Assembly (NCBI GenBank): GCA_049999725.1
Contig: JBNGIS010034445.1
Span: forward strand, 1-34,211
Direction of reading: 5' to 3'
DNA length: 34,211 bases
DNA from: Haplomitrium mnioides
Lineage: Eukaryota > Marchantiophyta > Haplomitriopsida > Calobryales
The notes beneath the pieces are model-generated. The model worked only from the letters and a program-made list of their open reading frames with translations. It was not told where the DNA came from and searched no databases. Position numbers and translations under genes: made by a program. Below are positions 19,031 through 29,560 of this stretch, piece by piece. Within the stretch, counting starts at the first letter, position 1; each line of letters starts with the position of its first letter.

Positions 19031-21021
19031 AAGAGAATGAACGATCAAGTTGTCTGAGAAGAAGAATCCCTGTTGCGCGGAATTGATCGAAGGGAAGGCT
19101 GCGAATTGTGGTCCGAAGCTCTGCGAAATGGGAATGTCATGAAGAATCACATGTAAGAATCCTTGCGAAGAAATGATGGGGGATGAATGGCTCTACGATG
19201 AAAGAATTAGCTGTGAGGCAGTCCTGCGAAATCTGAAGGCACCTGTTGTGAGCAAGTGATCTACGAGACGTCTTGCAGAAGAAGAATTGGCCGAAGGCTC
19301 CTACGAAGAATTCAAATTGAAAATCTATACGAGGAGAAGGATCTGCGAAGAATTGAATCCAAAGTCCGTGGTGTCCGATCCGAAGAAACATATTGAAAAC
19401 TCGCCTTTCTAAGTGGGGAGACCACTTAGTGTGGTTCCGATCCGTCTTCCGATGTATGGAGGACCGGTTAAGAGGGATTCCGAAGCAGGTTAATTAATCG
19501 GGCGAAAGGGTGACATGTCAAAGATTCGGACAAGAGGAAGTAGACTTTGAAAGTTCGAATCGGAAGTCATCCGAAAGTTCAAAATGGATCTGCGGGGTAC
19601 ATAGTTCTTACATCAAACTTTTCCACAAGTCAGGTTAATAAGCCTTTTTCAAATGTTCTTATATAAAACTTTTCGATACCTTAGTGAAGAGAAGGAGCCT
19701 CTTAGGGTTCCTATATCAAGGGACGTTGTCAAAATAAAGATATATCAATGATTTGGCAGAGGAAGAACGTAGAGGCCGAAAACATAACTTATCGACAGTC
19801 CAGCCAAAAGGAGAACCAAGTGTCCAAACAGGGATATGTCAAAAATCAGTTAGAAGAAGAACGAGGGTGTTGAAATGGCGATGAATCAAAGGTCCGACTA
19901 GAGGAGGGACAAAAGGTGTCAAAATAGGGATAAATCAAAGATCTGGCCGAAAAGGGAACGAGGAGCTGAAAAGGTTATAAATCAAAGGCGGAGCCCACTT
20001 AAAGGGGTTCCGATCTACCATCCGATGTGGGACTCCCCAATTAATATGGTTCCGATTGACCTCCCTAAGTGGAGAGGCTACTTAACAGGGTTCTGAAGGG
20101 GGCTAACAAGGGTTGCCGAAATGAGGATATAGCGCAGCTCTAGTATAGGAAGAAAGGGTGCTGAAACAGAGATTTATCACCTGTCCAAGGAGAAGTAAGC
20201 AGTGCTGAAGTGGCAATCTATCACAGGTTTGAAAAAGATAAACGAGAAGGGATCAACCAAAATGGTGACGAGTCACAGATCTGACCATTGGAGAACCAAA
20301 GATGCCGAAAAAGCGATCTAGCGCAGATCTGAGAGAAGAGGATCCATCACCCATCCAATGCGGGAAAAAATAGAAGTCTTCATAGTTCTTATATAGAGGG
20401 TCAGCAGCTTGCAGATGACGTGGCAGTGAAGAAGTCAGCGGGTCAATGGACAGTCAGCACGATGATCCGCCTACCCCTTTGTGGGGCGGCATCTGACGGC
20501 ACCACCGCGAAAACGTGGCACTCATGCGGGAACTGGGAATCAACAAGAATCTTTGAGATTTCGTCGATATCTTCCTGCTGCGAATTACATAGCACCTCTA
20601 TAAGAACAGGGAATCAACGAGAATATTAGAGATTCCTTGGGAATCTAGGATCTCTACGGAAACGTGGCACTATAAGAGAGCCCGTGGGCTTCTTTGGAGT
20701 GTTCGCGGACCTGTGGAAACGTGGTGCTTCGAGGATCGACGAACAATTTTGGAACGAGCCTCGAAATTCATTTCAGATTATGCGCTGAGCCCTTGTCGCC
20801 TTGCAGAATTTATCCAATCCCTTGGAATTCACATCGAATCTGCGCCAATAGTTGCATTCTACGGTCTGCGCCAATCTCTTTCAAATCTACGCCAAATTTC
20901 CACCGATCAGCATCTAAAGCCAGCAACAATCCAAATCGCAAGGAGGGTAAAAAAAAAAGGTTTGATGAAATTCGCGCGGGGGGGGGAGGTATAAATCGAT
21001 AGTCTGAAATGTTTGAGGGGT

Positions 21022-21121
21022 NNNNNNNNNNNNNNNNNNNNNNNNNNNNNNNNNNNNNNNNNNNNNNNNNNNNNNNNNNNNNNNNNNNNNNNNNNNNNNN
21101 NNNNNNNNNNNNNNNNNNNNN
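21022..21121. other. Assembly gap, 100 N, with duplicated flanks
   Basis: A G-run followed by AGGTATAAATCGATAGTC and GTTTGAGGGGT occurs on both sides. The 5' LTR has it once. Frames across the gap are artefacts. Confidence 0.97.
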
Positions 21122-22332
21122 GGGGGGGGGGGAGGTATAAATCGATAGTCTGAAATGTTTGAGGGGTTGTTGATTGTGGATGCAAACTTGCAAGTCATGA
21201 AAACGATATCAGAAAGGAAGACACACAAGGGAGGGAGGACAAATTTCTTAAATCTTCAATTGAAGTAGGTGAACTCGAGTAGGGGGCTAGCATGGGTGGA
21301 GGTGGACTAAAGGGTGTTGGGAATCGCTGGGCGGGGAGCTCTAGAGGCTCAGGCGATCTAGGTGTACTCATCACTGCGAGTGGACCAGCATCAGAGGTGC
21401 ACTGATACTTGAAGAGGGAAGAAATTCTGGGTTGTCCTGAAATCGGAGAGGCTGCCAAATGGGGATCTTTGGGGTTGTCTCAGTGTTGTCTGTGTAGGAG
21501 CAACAATCCCAGGAACGTTTAGAGGGCGTTTCTAGTTTATTTTGTCAAGGGAAGTGAAGAAGGAGTAGCTGCATTCGTGCCCGCGTACGGTGTAAGAAGA
21601 TCTACCAAAGCTTCGGGGTGGAGTGGGTAACCTGCAGTCGAGAGGACTACCTTCCAGAGGTGGAAGTTAAACAAGACCTCATCCTAGCTTGAGGAAGTAA
21701 ATTCAGGGCTTCTCACGAAGGAAATTAAAAAACTATCTAGAGAAGGGTGCGTAGGTGGAAGTAGATCTTAGGAAAACTAGATGAGCAACAGAGGGAAGGG
21801 AGAAAGAGAGTGTTGATAGTTCAAACCTGTGTTGCAAAGGTTGTCCCAAGACAGAGGATTATTGGTAGAGTGTATCTTGGGTGTGTGAGTGTGTTGATGG
21901 GTTAGTTAGTTTTGTATTCTATTTGTAAACACTAAAAAGACATTTCAGATCTGAAGTGAACAAGATCCCAGTTCAACAAGAATCCAAGAATCAGCCTCAG
22001 AGGGTAAGGCAGTACAGTGGGCAGATCCCCTGAATAATTCAGATATCAGAACTTGATCATGTATTGTAAAACTTTGAATCTAGATCCTATTTAGGATCAC
22101 TTAAATTCACTTTGGAATTTGATCAAAAAAGTTGTTGAGGTGTGGATGAATGTTTGAATGAGGAAGTGAACAAGGAGAAGGGTCTGTATGGCGAGAAGGA
22201 ACATCCTTGAGACCTCAAAGTGATAAATTGCAGCGGGGCTGTCTTATAAAAGAACCTGAAACCCTGTAAAGTCAGCCTTTTCCTTCCAAAGAGTAGTCTT
22301 TGGAGGTTAACGACCAAAGGAGAGGGCTGACA

Positions 22333-22337
22333 GTCTT
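22333..22337. repeat. Target-site duplication GTCTT, right
   Basis: Identical to 12604-12608. Confidence 0.9.
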
Positions 22338-22760
22338 CTAATCGATGATGTCCTTGTCATTACCGCAACTTTCAAATAATTGAATAACCTCTTGAGCATT
22401 TTAAGGTTTGAATAAAGTTTCCAAATAGCATCATGAAGTGGATAGTCTTTCTACAAAACTTTATATTGAACTTGTGGATGCCACCCTCACTTGATAGTTC
22501 TTTTTTCCAAAGTGATGTCCACTTCAAATTCCTCATGATCATCAAGAGCAATAACTAGAGGAGAAAGTTGAACATGAGAAACAAAGGCTTAAGTTTAGAG
22601 ACATGAAATACATGATGAATCTTCTTATGAAAAGGAAGATCAAGTTTATAAACAACGAGAGAAATAACTTGAGAAATAGAGAAAAGAGCCTTCCAAGCAT
22701 GAAATATCTTATGAACTTGAGCATCTTAAAACAATGGAAAATCATGAGTAGAAAACATGG
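22338..22760 (-). pseudogene. Chromovirus integrase C-terminus and chromodomain
   Basis: On the minus strand, pieces around 22560-22720 read LDLPFHKKIHHVFHVSKLKP, the conserved stretch at the integrase C-terminal end of chromoviruses (normally L-P-x-x-x-K-I-H-x-V-F-H-V-S-L-L-K). It is followed at about 22340-22480 by HPQVQYKVL, a stop, KDYPLHDAIW and LKMLKRLFNYLK: the beta strands, aromatic positions and C-terminal helix of a chromodomain, with the WKG-type Trp changed to a stop. Chromodomains direct integration to marked chromatin. Several frames are needed to read it, so it is dead. The nested element sits a few bases past the chromodomain end. Confidence 0.75.
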
Positions 22761-23700
22761 CTTGGTTACCTAAAATATTAGAGGGATCACGATGATAGCC
22801 ATCAGTATATTATTTTTGCCAATTTTGAGCAATAGCAAGATAGTTGCGAGCATTTTGCAAAGAAGAAGATAAATGAAATGAAAAGGTAGAAATACTTGGA
22901 ACACTCGACAAAGAAGTAGAAAGAAAACCATCGAGAACAAGAGTTGTTGACCAGAATTAAGAAAGAAAGAAGAAAATCTAGTACTTGCTTGTTTGGAGTT
23001 GTTGTAGGTGAACTCCACAACCAGTAAGAAACTATCCCAATTGGTGTGATGAACATTGATGAATGTGCAAAGAATATCCTCCACAATGCGATTAGCGCGC
23101 TCTATTTGCCCATGTGTTTGAGCATGATATGCAATAGACATAGAGAGTTTGGGTTCAAGAGTTTGAACAACTTTCGCCAAAACTTTTCGATGAAACGCAG
23201 ATTTCTATAAGACATTAACACCTTGGGCATTCCATGATGATGGAAGAAAATATTAAAGTAAACTTTTTTACCAATTGTGAAGCATGTATTATATCCACTA
23301 TCAGTCTTAAATGAATATGCTTGTTGAGCTTGTTCACAAACACCACAATGGTAGTAAACCCACAATGCGTAGTTGGAAGTGAAGTGATAAGATCCCAAAT
23401 TACATGTTTCCAACAAGCAATAGGAATTGGTAGTGGCTCAAGAAGCTCCACATGCTTTTGAATAGAAGCTTTGTTTTGTTGATAACTTTCACACGAATGA
23501 ACACAACCATGAACATCTTTAACCAAGTTAGACCACCACTAAGTACATTGAAGTAACTCTATAGTTTTAGCTATTCCAAGATGCTATGAGATTGGAATCT
23601 TATGTGCTTCTTGTAAATGAGCTATTTGAAGCACATCATCTTGTGGAATATACATTTGATGGTCTCCATAGAGAATACCATCTCGAATGAAAAACAAATA
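22761..23700 (-). pseudogene. Ty3/gypsy integrase
   Basis: Segments in two frames, 23526-23102 and 23180-22770. The first holds a CESYQQNKA-type zinc-domain end, then the core start with HVIWDLITSLPTTHCGF (the first catalytic Asp in WDLITSLP), IVVFVNKLNKHIH and the following helix. The second holds YHAQTHGQIERANRIVEDIL (Asp to His in the usual QTDGQTE; the Glu is kept) and VVEFTYNNSKQAST. Frame breaks occur near 23215 and 23000. Integrase inserts the cDNA; this copy is inactive. Confidence 0.85.
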
Positions 23701-24340
23701 ATACTTACTATCTTTGACAGCCAATTGTGCCCAAACAAGACTAAAAAAGTATCTTCTTGAAGTTTTTGGCGATAACTTCTACTAGTTGTCTACAATATGC
23801 TAATGTTAATTACCTCTATTGTACTTACTCGATGATCTTGCCTTTGTGACAATGGATCACAAGTGGTGTGTGACCTTTCCAAGCTTGTACTCTAGCTTGA
23901 TATGAAAGAGTTGCAATTGATCTTCCTATCGATGATGATGACTTGTCATATTTTCCAAATTGATCGCTTGCAACAATGGCTTGTGATTATGCACATAAGT
24001 AGATATCTTCCCAAAAGATAGTATCTCCACACTTTGGTAGCATAAACCATTGTCGATTGCTCTTGATCCTTTGCAGAATAATTTCTCTCTAACTCATTTA
24101 ATTAGCATGACATGAAGGCAATTGGATGAAGTCCATCCTCAAACTCTTACTGCAAAGTTGCTCCAATTACAAAATTAAAAGCATCAAAATCAATTATGAA
24201 ACATGTCTTTGGATCATATGGTTGAAAAATAAGATAAGAAGAGAAAGTTCTTTTGAGATGTTGAAAGTTTTCTTACTCTTTGGTGGTCCATTGAAACTTG
24301 ACCTCTTTGCTTAGCAGATCTATAAGTGATGCAGCAATAT
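23701..24340 (-). pseudogene. Ty3/gypsy RNase H and connection region, decayed
   Basis: Minus-strand fragments in shifting frames bridge RT and integrase. Near 23935-24010 a stretch reads as the end of RNase H (TYVHNHKPLLQAIDL). Near 23600-23700 there is a DGILYGDHQMYIP-type integrase zinc-domain start with LQEAHKIPIS. Many stops. Confidence 0.6.
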
Positions 24341-25140
24341 GCACATAATAATGGATGAATCGTTAATAGAAGCTTGTCATTCCATTGAAGGCTCTAATGT
24401 CTTTTACCTCCTTTGGTGTTGGCCACTTTGTGATAACTTTAATTTTCTTTTCTTTCATCTTAATGTCATCGGCAAACACCTTGTGCCCTAGGTAAGTAAC
24501 CTCTTGCTTCCAAAATTTGTACTTGAATCTCTTGCAATAAGACTTCCAATTGAATAACCTTTGCAATACTTATTCTAGATGAAAGCAATGCTCAACTTCA
24601 ATTTTGCTTAAAACAAGAATGTCATCTAAGAATACCAAAATTGACTTATCCAATAACCCACTAAAAATTCAATGCATTTGATCCATAAATATGGTTATAA
24701 CAATAGTGAGACCAAATGTAAGGACCTTCCACTTAAAATGTCTATACCTCATGCAAACAACTTTCTTTGGCACATCACTTGGCTTAATAGAAATTTGCCA
24801 CTATTCACTTCAAAGATCTAGCTTTGAAAAAAACCGTACACCACTCAATTGATCCAAAAAATCATCAATACGAGGTAAAGAATAAGCATTCTCTACTATT
24901 TGGTTGTTCAAATCGTAATGATCTATACAAAGACAAGATCCACTATCTTTCTTTGGTACAAAAAATACCGATGCTCCTCAAGACGAAGTATTATGCTAAA
25001 TAAAATCCTTCTCAAGAAGATCTGTCAAGGTCTTGCAAAGCTCTTCAAACTCTTGTGGCAATAACCTATATATAAGCCAATTATAAGAGTGCTTTCTAGC
25101 ATCAACTCAATCGAAAAAGACATTCCTTGATCATTTGGTA
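24341..25140 (-). pseudogene. Ty3/gypsy reverse transcriptase
   Basis: On the minus strand, VFFVPKKDSGSCLCIDHYDL (about 24965-24910), then NAYSLPRIDDFLDQLSG and FFSKLDL, then RYRHFKWKVLTFGLT, then VFLDDILVLSK with the catalytic FLDD at about 24621-24632, and FWKQEVTYLGHKVF leading to KWPTPKEVKDIRAFNG. These are the RT motifs in the normal order. Stops interrupt it before GASVFF, after SKLDL, and in the thumb region. The open stretch 24363-24566 is the thumb-to-RNase H link. Confidence 0.9.
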
Positions 25141-25840
25141 ACTCTTTTAGCAAGTCATCTAAAGACACATATGAAAACTCCTTCAAAAATATCATCAATT
25201 ATTGAGATCGCTACAAATTTCCCTCCCTTTAGATTTAAGTCTATAATAGGCTTGATGCACATAGCAAAGACAAGCAACTCTTTCTTCATCAAAACACTAT
25301 GTTGAACTGATTTGGACCTCTTCATCAAAGGTATCAAACGCCCAAAAGAAATTGCTCTCCTTGTAAAGTAACTTGAATTTGTCATTTTGCCCAATCAACT
25401 TGAGCGAATTGATCTTCAAGCCAAGGCAAGCCCAAAATAATGTCATATTGTACGAGTGCAATAACAAGGTCTATAGATTCTTCATACTCTTTGGAAATCC
25501 TTAGAAGAAATGGCTTGTGCAAGTGAAACACCTCATGGTTTTAGCCACCGATCATAGTCACAAAACTTCCCTTAATAGAAAAATTTTTAGCTATGTAAAA
25601 TGTAATGACATGAAATTTTCAGAGCTTTCTTAGTCTACTTACATTCTATAGAGATGTTTATCAACTATACCATCTATATGAAACAAGTTGCTTCAAATTT
25701 CTTTCAAGCTTTTGATTCTATTAGAACTAATTAAGCTCTTTGTAAACCGCTCAATTGTTTTTACTAAGGTCTATTGTTTCCTTGGTTTTTTTCTTCAACA
25801 ATTGTTGCTTGAACAAGAGTGTGTGGTTAACATTGTCGAC
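25141..25840 (-). pseudogene. Ty3/gypsy protease region
   Basis: Near 25380-25460 the minus strand reads ALVQYDIILGLPWLEDQF followed by AQVDWAK and a stop: the C-terminal ILG-x-PWL motif of the gypsy protease. The active-site Asp region further upstream is too decayed to place. The open frame 25155-25394 is in a different frame and has no domain. Confidence 0.7.
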
Positions 25841-26652
25841 ATAGACAATTTGCAATCATATGACCAAGTTGTCAACAATAAAAACATCCTCCACTTTGGC
25901 GTAGGCGTTATGCTCTACATTGGTGACTGCCACTCTTTGCGCCACATAAATCTCCATATTTACAACTTCATTGATGGTACACAAACATTTAGTAAAGCTT
26001 TTTTTGGATGAGGTCTAACTTCGGTAGTTGCTATTAGTAAGTCGTATCGTTCAACCATGCGTATTGATTTATCTAGTTGAGAGGGCTCTCTCATTGTCAC
26101 TTCCATTCTAGTGCAAGGCTTCAATCTTCGAACAAAGCGATCTAAAGCTTATGCCTTGTCTACATTAGAAATTTGCATAATGATATTCTGAAAGTGTGTG
26201 ACATAGCTCCTCACTGTACCAAGTTGCTTCAAGTCTCCCAATCAATCTCTTGCCACCTTTGGAGCATTTAGAACCCTAAATCTTAAAATTTTCACTTCTT
26301 TGAACTCTTGGCAAGAGGTAATTGGAACAACAAATCCACGTTGAGCTAGCTCAATTTGATATCTCTACCAAGTTTTTGCCACTCTTTCTAATTGACTTGC
26401 AACAAATAGAATTCTTTGACCAACCTCTATGTTGTTTGTAGCCTCAAAATATTATTTGCAATCGAACAAGAAAATTTCAGACACATCAAGAACCATCTTC
26501 TTATCATTTTCTTTTCATTTGGAAAACCACACATGACTTTCTTCTTCTTGAAAATGTGCCATCTTTCCAATTTGCATTTGAACTTCTAAAAGGCAAGAAA
26601 GATGTTCAATTTGTTGCTGCATCGCTTGAATCCTCGGTTTTTTATTCTCCAT
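25841..26652 (-). pseudogene. Ty3/gypsy gag with CCHC zinc knuckle
   Basis: It starts at the ATG at 26652, 18 bases after the primer site (MENKKPRIQAMQQQIEHL), and is open to about 26515. After stops and frame changes a retrotransposon-gag domain is readable (LNAPKVARD, LGTVRSYVTHFQNI and ALDRFVRRLKPCTRMEVTMR between about 26290 and 26090). A zinc knuckle at about 25845-25889 reads CFYC, stop, QLGHMIANC, with all four C-C-H-C ligands kept and one stop inside. The open frame that begins at 26802 lies partly in the LTR and is not the true start. Confidence 0.8.
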
Positions 26653-26670
26653 TCTACCAAAAAGAAACGT

Positions 26671-26683
26671 GGCTTTGATACCA
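26671..26683 (-). promoter_or_regulatory. Primer binding site, initiator Met-tRNA type
   Basis: On the minus strand TGGTATCAAAGCC follows the LTR end TTTTACA by one base. It differs by one base from the usual TGGTATCAGAGCC of plant elements primed by initiator Met-tRNA. Confidence 0.92.
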
Positions 26684-26684
26684 A

Positions 26685-27106
26685 TGTAAAAGAGCTCAAA
26701 GATCAACTTCCAAATAAGTAGCAACTCGAGGATAACTCTAATAGAGTTATGCAACTCAAGGTTAATAAGCAAGCAAAAGCCAAGAGTGCAAACTAAAGCC
26801 AAGCAACCAAAAAGCCAAATTGAATTGAAAGGAACTCCAAAATGAGGATTAGGGCTATGAAGCCCTTCTATTTATACAAGAGAAGAAGGTATCATCCCTC
26901 TTTCTTGACTTACAAGTCACTTCCAGTTTCAACTCTAAAATTGATCACTTAAAAGTCATTTCTAATTTCAACCCTTAAATCTCTAAATGTAATTTTGAAG
27001 GCAAGTAATCTTATCTCAATTCAACCCTGAAAGTGACCCTCTTCCACTTCCTTCACTCCTCTCTATTTTCTTATAAATAACACAACATCATGCTTGTACT
27101 ATTATA
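26685..27106 (-). repeat. 5' LTR of the chromovirus
   Basis: 422 bp, homologous to 12174-12595. On the plus strand it starts TGTAAAAGAGCTC and ends ACTATTATA. TATTTATAC at about 26869-26877 on the plus strand and its counterpart at 12359-12367 are AT-rich candidates, but I cannot define the promoter. Confidence 0.88.
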
Positions 27107-27240
27107 GTAACCCTCTACACGTTTGGAATTTGAAGTAGAGACTAGAATCCTAAAAGTACTGCTCGGGCTGATGAAGCTTGTATATCATTGAACTTTGAAT
27201 TGATACCCCAAATCCTTAACACGCTTAGTCTTGATCCAAA
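27107..27240. repeat. Palindromic-core minisatellite, continuation
   Basis: GTAACCCTCTACACGTTTGG and TTTGAAGTAGAGACT resemble the units left of 12174 (AACCCTATATGCGTATGG, CTTAAGTAGATAAG). This is the other side of the chromovirus insertion. Confidence 0.65.
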
Positions 27241-27470
27241 TTTTTTATTTATTTTTCAGATAATTAATTTATAGTGCATCATACGACACTATACACCCAC
27301 ATTACACATACAAGTTAGTATAAGAGAAGCATACAAAGAACTTCAAAACCCTACAAGGTAAGAGATGTCTAATAAGACACTCTCCCTTCCTTATATACTT
27401 GATTGAAAGCACTTTGCTTACATAGATGGAGGAGCTCCATTGGTTCTTTTTTTATCCTCTTGTAATTGGA

Positions 27471-27473
<3 letters not shown>
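27241..27473 (-). other. LTR-like stretch, origin unclear
   Basis: On the minus strand it has TATATAAGGAAGGGAGAGTG (a TATA-box-like site near 27400) and, downstream, an A-rich stretch with AATAAATAAA near 27245. It could be the rest of the LTR that begins at 28207 or a separate solo piece. There is no second copy in the window. Confidence 0.4.
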
Positions 27474-27520
<47 letters not shown>

Positions 27521-27620
27521 NNNNNNNNNNNNNNNNNNNNNNNNNNNNNNNNNNNNNNNNNNNNNNNNNNNNNNNNNNNNNNNNNNNNNNNNNNNNNNNN
27601 NNNNNNNNNNNNNNNNNNNN

Positions 27621-27651
<31 letters not shown>
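27474..27651. repeat. (CT)n microsatellite with 100-N gap
   Basis: Pure CT repeats at 27474-27520 and 27621-27651 flank N at 27521-27620. On the minus strand the GA tract follows an AATAAAG signal of the adjacent LTR. Confidence 0.97.
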
Positions 27652-27654
<3 letters not shown>

Positions 27655-28207
27655 GACCGAAAGTAAATAGCTTTATTACTTTCAAGCATCAAAGGTACAA
27701 CCGCAGCCAGCAATCAAGCCGAGCGGCAAAAGCAACAACCTATCAATCCCTTTCGGGATCAAGCCTAGTAAACCACAGCAGACCAATACCCTCAATCCAG
27801 ATTACTACTAACATCCAGATTCCAGTAAACATTGTCTTCATCACGGATACATAGAAAATGCCTACCACCCCAAGTTCTGTCAAAGGTTTTCAGAAATTTT
27901 TCTCTCTTTTCTTCACTTTGAGCCTTCCTCTAGTTTCTACAGGCCTCGTGCCACTCATCTTTATCTTTAAAACCTTATATTTTCTTTAATCCTCTGTTTG
28001 CCACATGTTCTTATTGTCTTCTAAAGTAGTCTATCTAAACTTCCTCTTTCATTTTAATTTGTTGACTTTCTCTCCTCTTTCCACGTGTCTAACTCTCTAT
28101 AATAACAACTACTTTTTGCTACTCTTAGTAATAGCTTTCTAGACATAGTTGACACTATATCTTACTTCATTTTTAGTTATTTCTTACTAAAGTTAATGAC
28201 TATTACA
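27652..28207 (-). repeat. 3' LTR (start) of the second chromovirus
   Basis: On the minus strand it begins TGTAATAGTCATTAAC directly after the polypurine tract and runs to at least 27652, where GTAATAAAGCTATTTAC carries a polyadenylation signal just before the (GA)n tract. Its far end is not defined, and the 5' LTR is not in the window. Confidence 0.7.
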
Positions 28208-28224
28208 ATCCTCCCCTCTTTTAA
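28208..28224 (-). promoter_or_regulatory. Polypurine tract of the second chromovirus
   Basis: TTAAAAGAGGGGAGGAT on the minus strand, immediately before TGTAATAG. Confidence 0.85.
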
Positions 28225-28239
28225 GAGGTAATGTCTTTA

Positions 28240-28690
28240 TTGTGAGTAAGAGAGTTCTTAAAAAAGTGACCAAACGCAGAGGCATTGGCCAAAATCTCCA
28301 ATGGCTTCTAAGTAGCTTCATAAAGAGGGTAGCCTTTCCAATGAACCAAATATTCCACAATCTCATGATGGCCTCAACGGCATGTGTGTTTCTTCAAGAG
28401 TTGTACCACCTGAAATTCCTTATGACCATCAATAAGCTTAGATAGTGGAGAAAGTTCTTGAGTACAAGTGAAGATGGTAGAGTAAGATACAAAAGCACGT
28501 AATAAAGAGACATTAAAAGTTGGATGAATCTTCATATGAGAAGGTAAAATTAGTTGATATGCCACTTCACTGATACAAGAAAAAATAGCAAATAATATGA
28601 TAAAGCAAGCCGAGAGCTTACAAGAGCAAAGCAAAGGGAGATTGGTAGTAGAAAGCCACACTTGGCCACCTATAGCAAAGGTCACTTAAC
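28240..28690 (-). pseudogene. Integrase C-terminus and chromodomain
   Basis: The open frame 28374-28685 holds GGQVWLSTTNLPL, then ISEVAYQLILPSHMKIHPTF and NVSLLR: the SH3-like integrase end. The same frame continues past a stop at the residue after HTCR into GHHEIVEYLVHWKGYPLYEAT and, after a second stop, KPLEILANA: a well-preserved chromodomain with the VEYLV-x-WKGY core. A Trp of the usual ATWEP motif has become the second stop. The polypurine tract begins about 20 bp later. Confidence 0.9.
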
Positions 28691-29560
28691 AATGATAAAC
28701 ATCGATATTTTTTTTTGGCATCTATGAGAAACTTCAAGTTTTTCCTTAGCAAGGTGGATGTCGTGGTGTAGACGATGAAGGAAATCATCGGCAATTGAAC
28801 TCTTAGAGGTCAATGTAGGTTGAAGACTAGATAGAGTGGTTGGATGTTCACCATACATAGAAAAGAAAGGTGTGGCTCATGTGGAGCTGTTGGTGAAGTT
28901 AGTATAAGAGAACTCCACAACAAGTAGCAACCAATCCCATTCTTCTTACTCTTCCAAAGTAAAAGCCCACAACATACTTTCAATGGTGCTATTGGCTCGT
29001 TTTGTTTAACCATCCAATTCACGGTGATAAGTAGTAGACATAGCTAGTTTAGTTTTGAGAAGACCAAATATTGTATGCCAAAACATAATGGTGAATTGCG
29101 TGCATTGGTCAAAAACAATAACTTTGGAGATACTATGATGAGAGTAGACTACTTCAAATAAATTTGTGCTAACTCAATTATTGTCATTGATTTAGTAGTT
29201 GGATGAATATGGATCATTTTGCTAAGTTTTTCCACAAAAACAACAATAGCATCATAACCCATAGAAGTACATGGTAGCTTGCATATAATATCCATACTCA
29301 TATATTCCCATCGTTGATTATGGATAGGCAATGGTTCTAATAAGCCTCTATGTGTAAGATTGGTCGCTTTGTTTTATTGACAAGCCAAACAACTCCAAAC
29401 ATATGTCTCCATATTCTGATGCATCTTAGGCTAATAATAAACTCATTGAAGATTGTCCAAAGTCTTCTCAATTCCAACATGTCCACCAATTGTAGAATCA
29501 TATGCTTCATACAAAACCTTACAGCGAAGCTTAACATTGTTTGGAGCCCATACCTTGGCT
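28691..29560 (-). pseudogene. Integrase zinc domain and catalytic core
   Basis: From high to low coordinates: YEAYDSTIGGHVGIEKTLDN and an SCLACQ-like pair (zinc-binding HHCC domain, about 29500-29370); PIHNQRWEYMSMDIICKLP with the first catalytic Asp (about 29330-29270), then YDAIVVFVEKLSKM; the second Asp in a VIVFDQ-type motif near 29115; then a region with the third catalytic position and LLLVVEFSY near 28920. Stops and frame changes break it at several points. Confidence 0.85.

Larger units (their letters stand above)
12609..22332 (+). mobile_element. LARD-like non-autonomous LTR retrotransposon
   Basis: A complete element of 9,724 bp as assembled: 5' LTR 12609-16504, internal region 16505-18151, 3' LTR 18152-22332. 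Both LTRs begin TGTCAG and end TGACA. The flanking five bases are GTCTT on both sides (12604-12608 and 22333-22337), a perfect target duplication. A primer site follows the 5' LTR and a polypurine tract precedes the 3' LTR. The internal part holds only a gag-like frame; there is no protease, RT, RNase H or integrase. Long LTRs with a minimal interior define large retrotransposon derivatives (LARDs), which depend on another element's enzymes. It is inserted in the chromovirus just upstream (in element sense) of its 3' LTR. Confidence 0.92.
18152..22332 (+). repeat. 3' LTR of the LARD-like element, 4,181 bp as assembled
   Basis: It starts TGTCAGCCGGTGTTAAGG and ends AGGGCTGACA. It is homologous to 12609-16504 throughout. 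It contains two 100-N gaps, each with the left flank repeated on the right. Removing 100 N plus about 41 bp, and 100 N plus about 45 bp, gives about 3,895 bp, against 3,896 bp for the 5' LTR. Confidence 0.93.
12174..27106 (-). mobile_element. Ty3/gypsy chromovirus, interrupted by a nested element
   Basis: The two LTRs (12174-12595 and 26685-27106) are both 422 bp and clearly homologous. Read on the minus strand the order is 5' LTR, Met-tRNA primer site, gag with a zinc knuckle, protease, RT, RNase H, integrase, chromodomain, polypurine tract, 3' LTR. Flanking five bases are GAAAC (12169-12173) and GTAAC (27107-27111), an imperfect target duplication. Subtracting the nested element and its duplication leaves about 5.2 kb, a normal length for this group. 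All domains carry stops, so the element is old. It lies inside the palindromic-core minisatellite. Confidence 0.9.

Noticed and set aside
25688-26011. 107-codon plus-strand frame
   Set aside because: Antisense of the gag/protease region, where the minus strand shows the zinc knuckle.
27426-27713. Ser-Leu or Arg-Glu repeat proteins
   Set aside because: Translation of (CT)n and (GA)n across an N gap.
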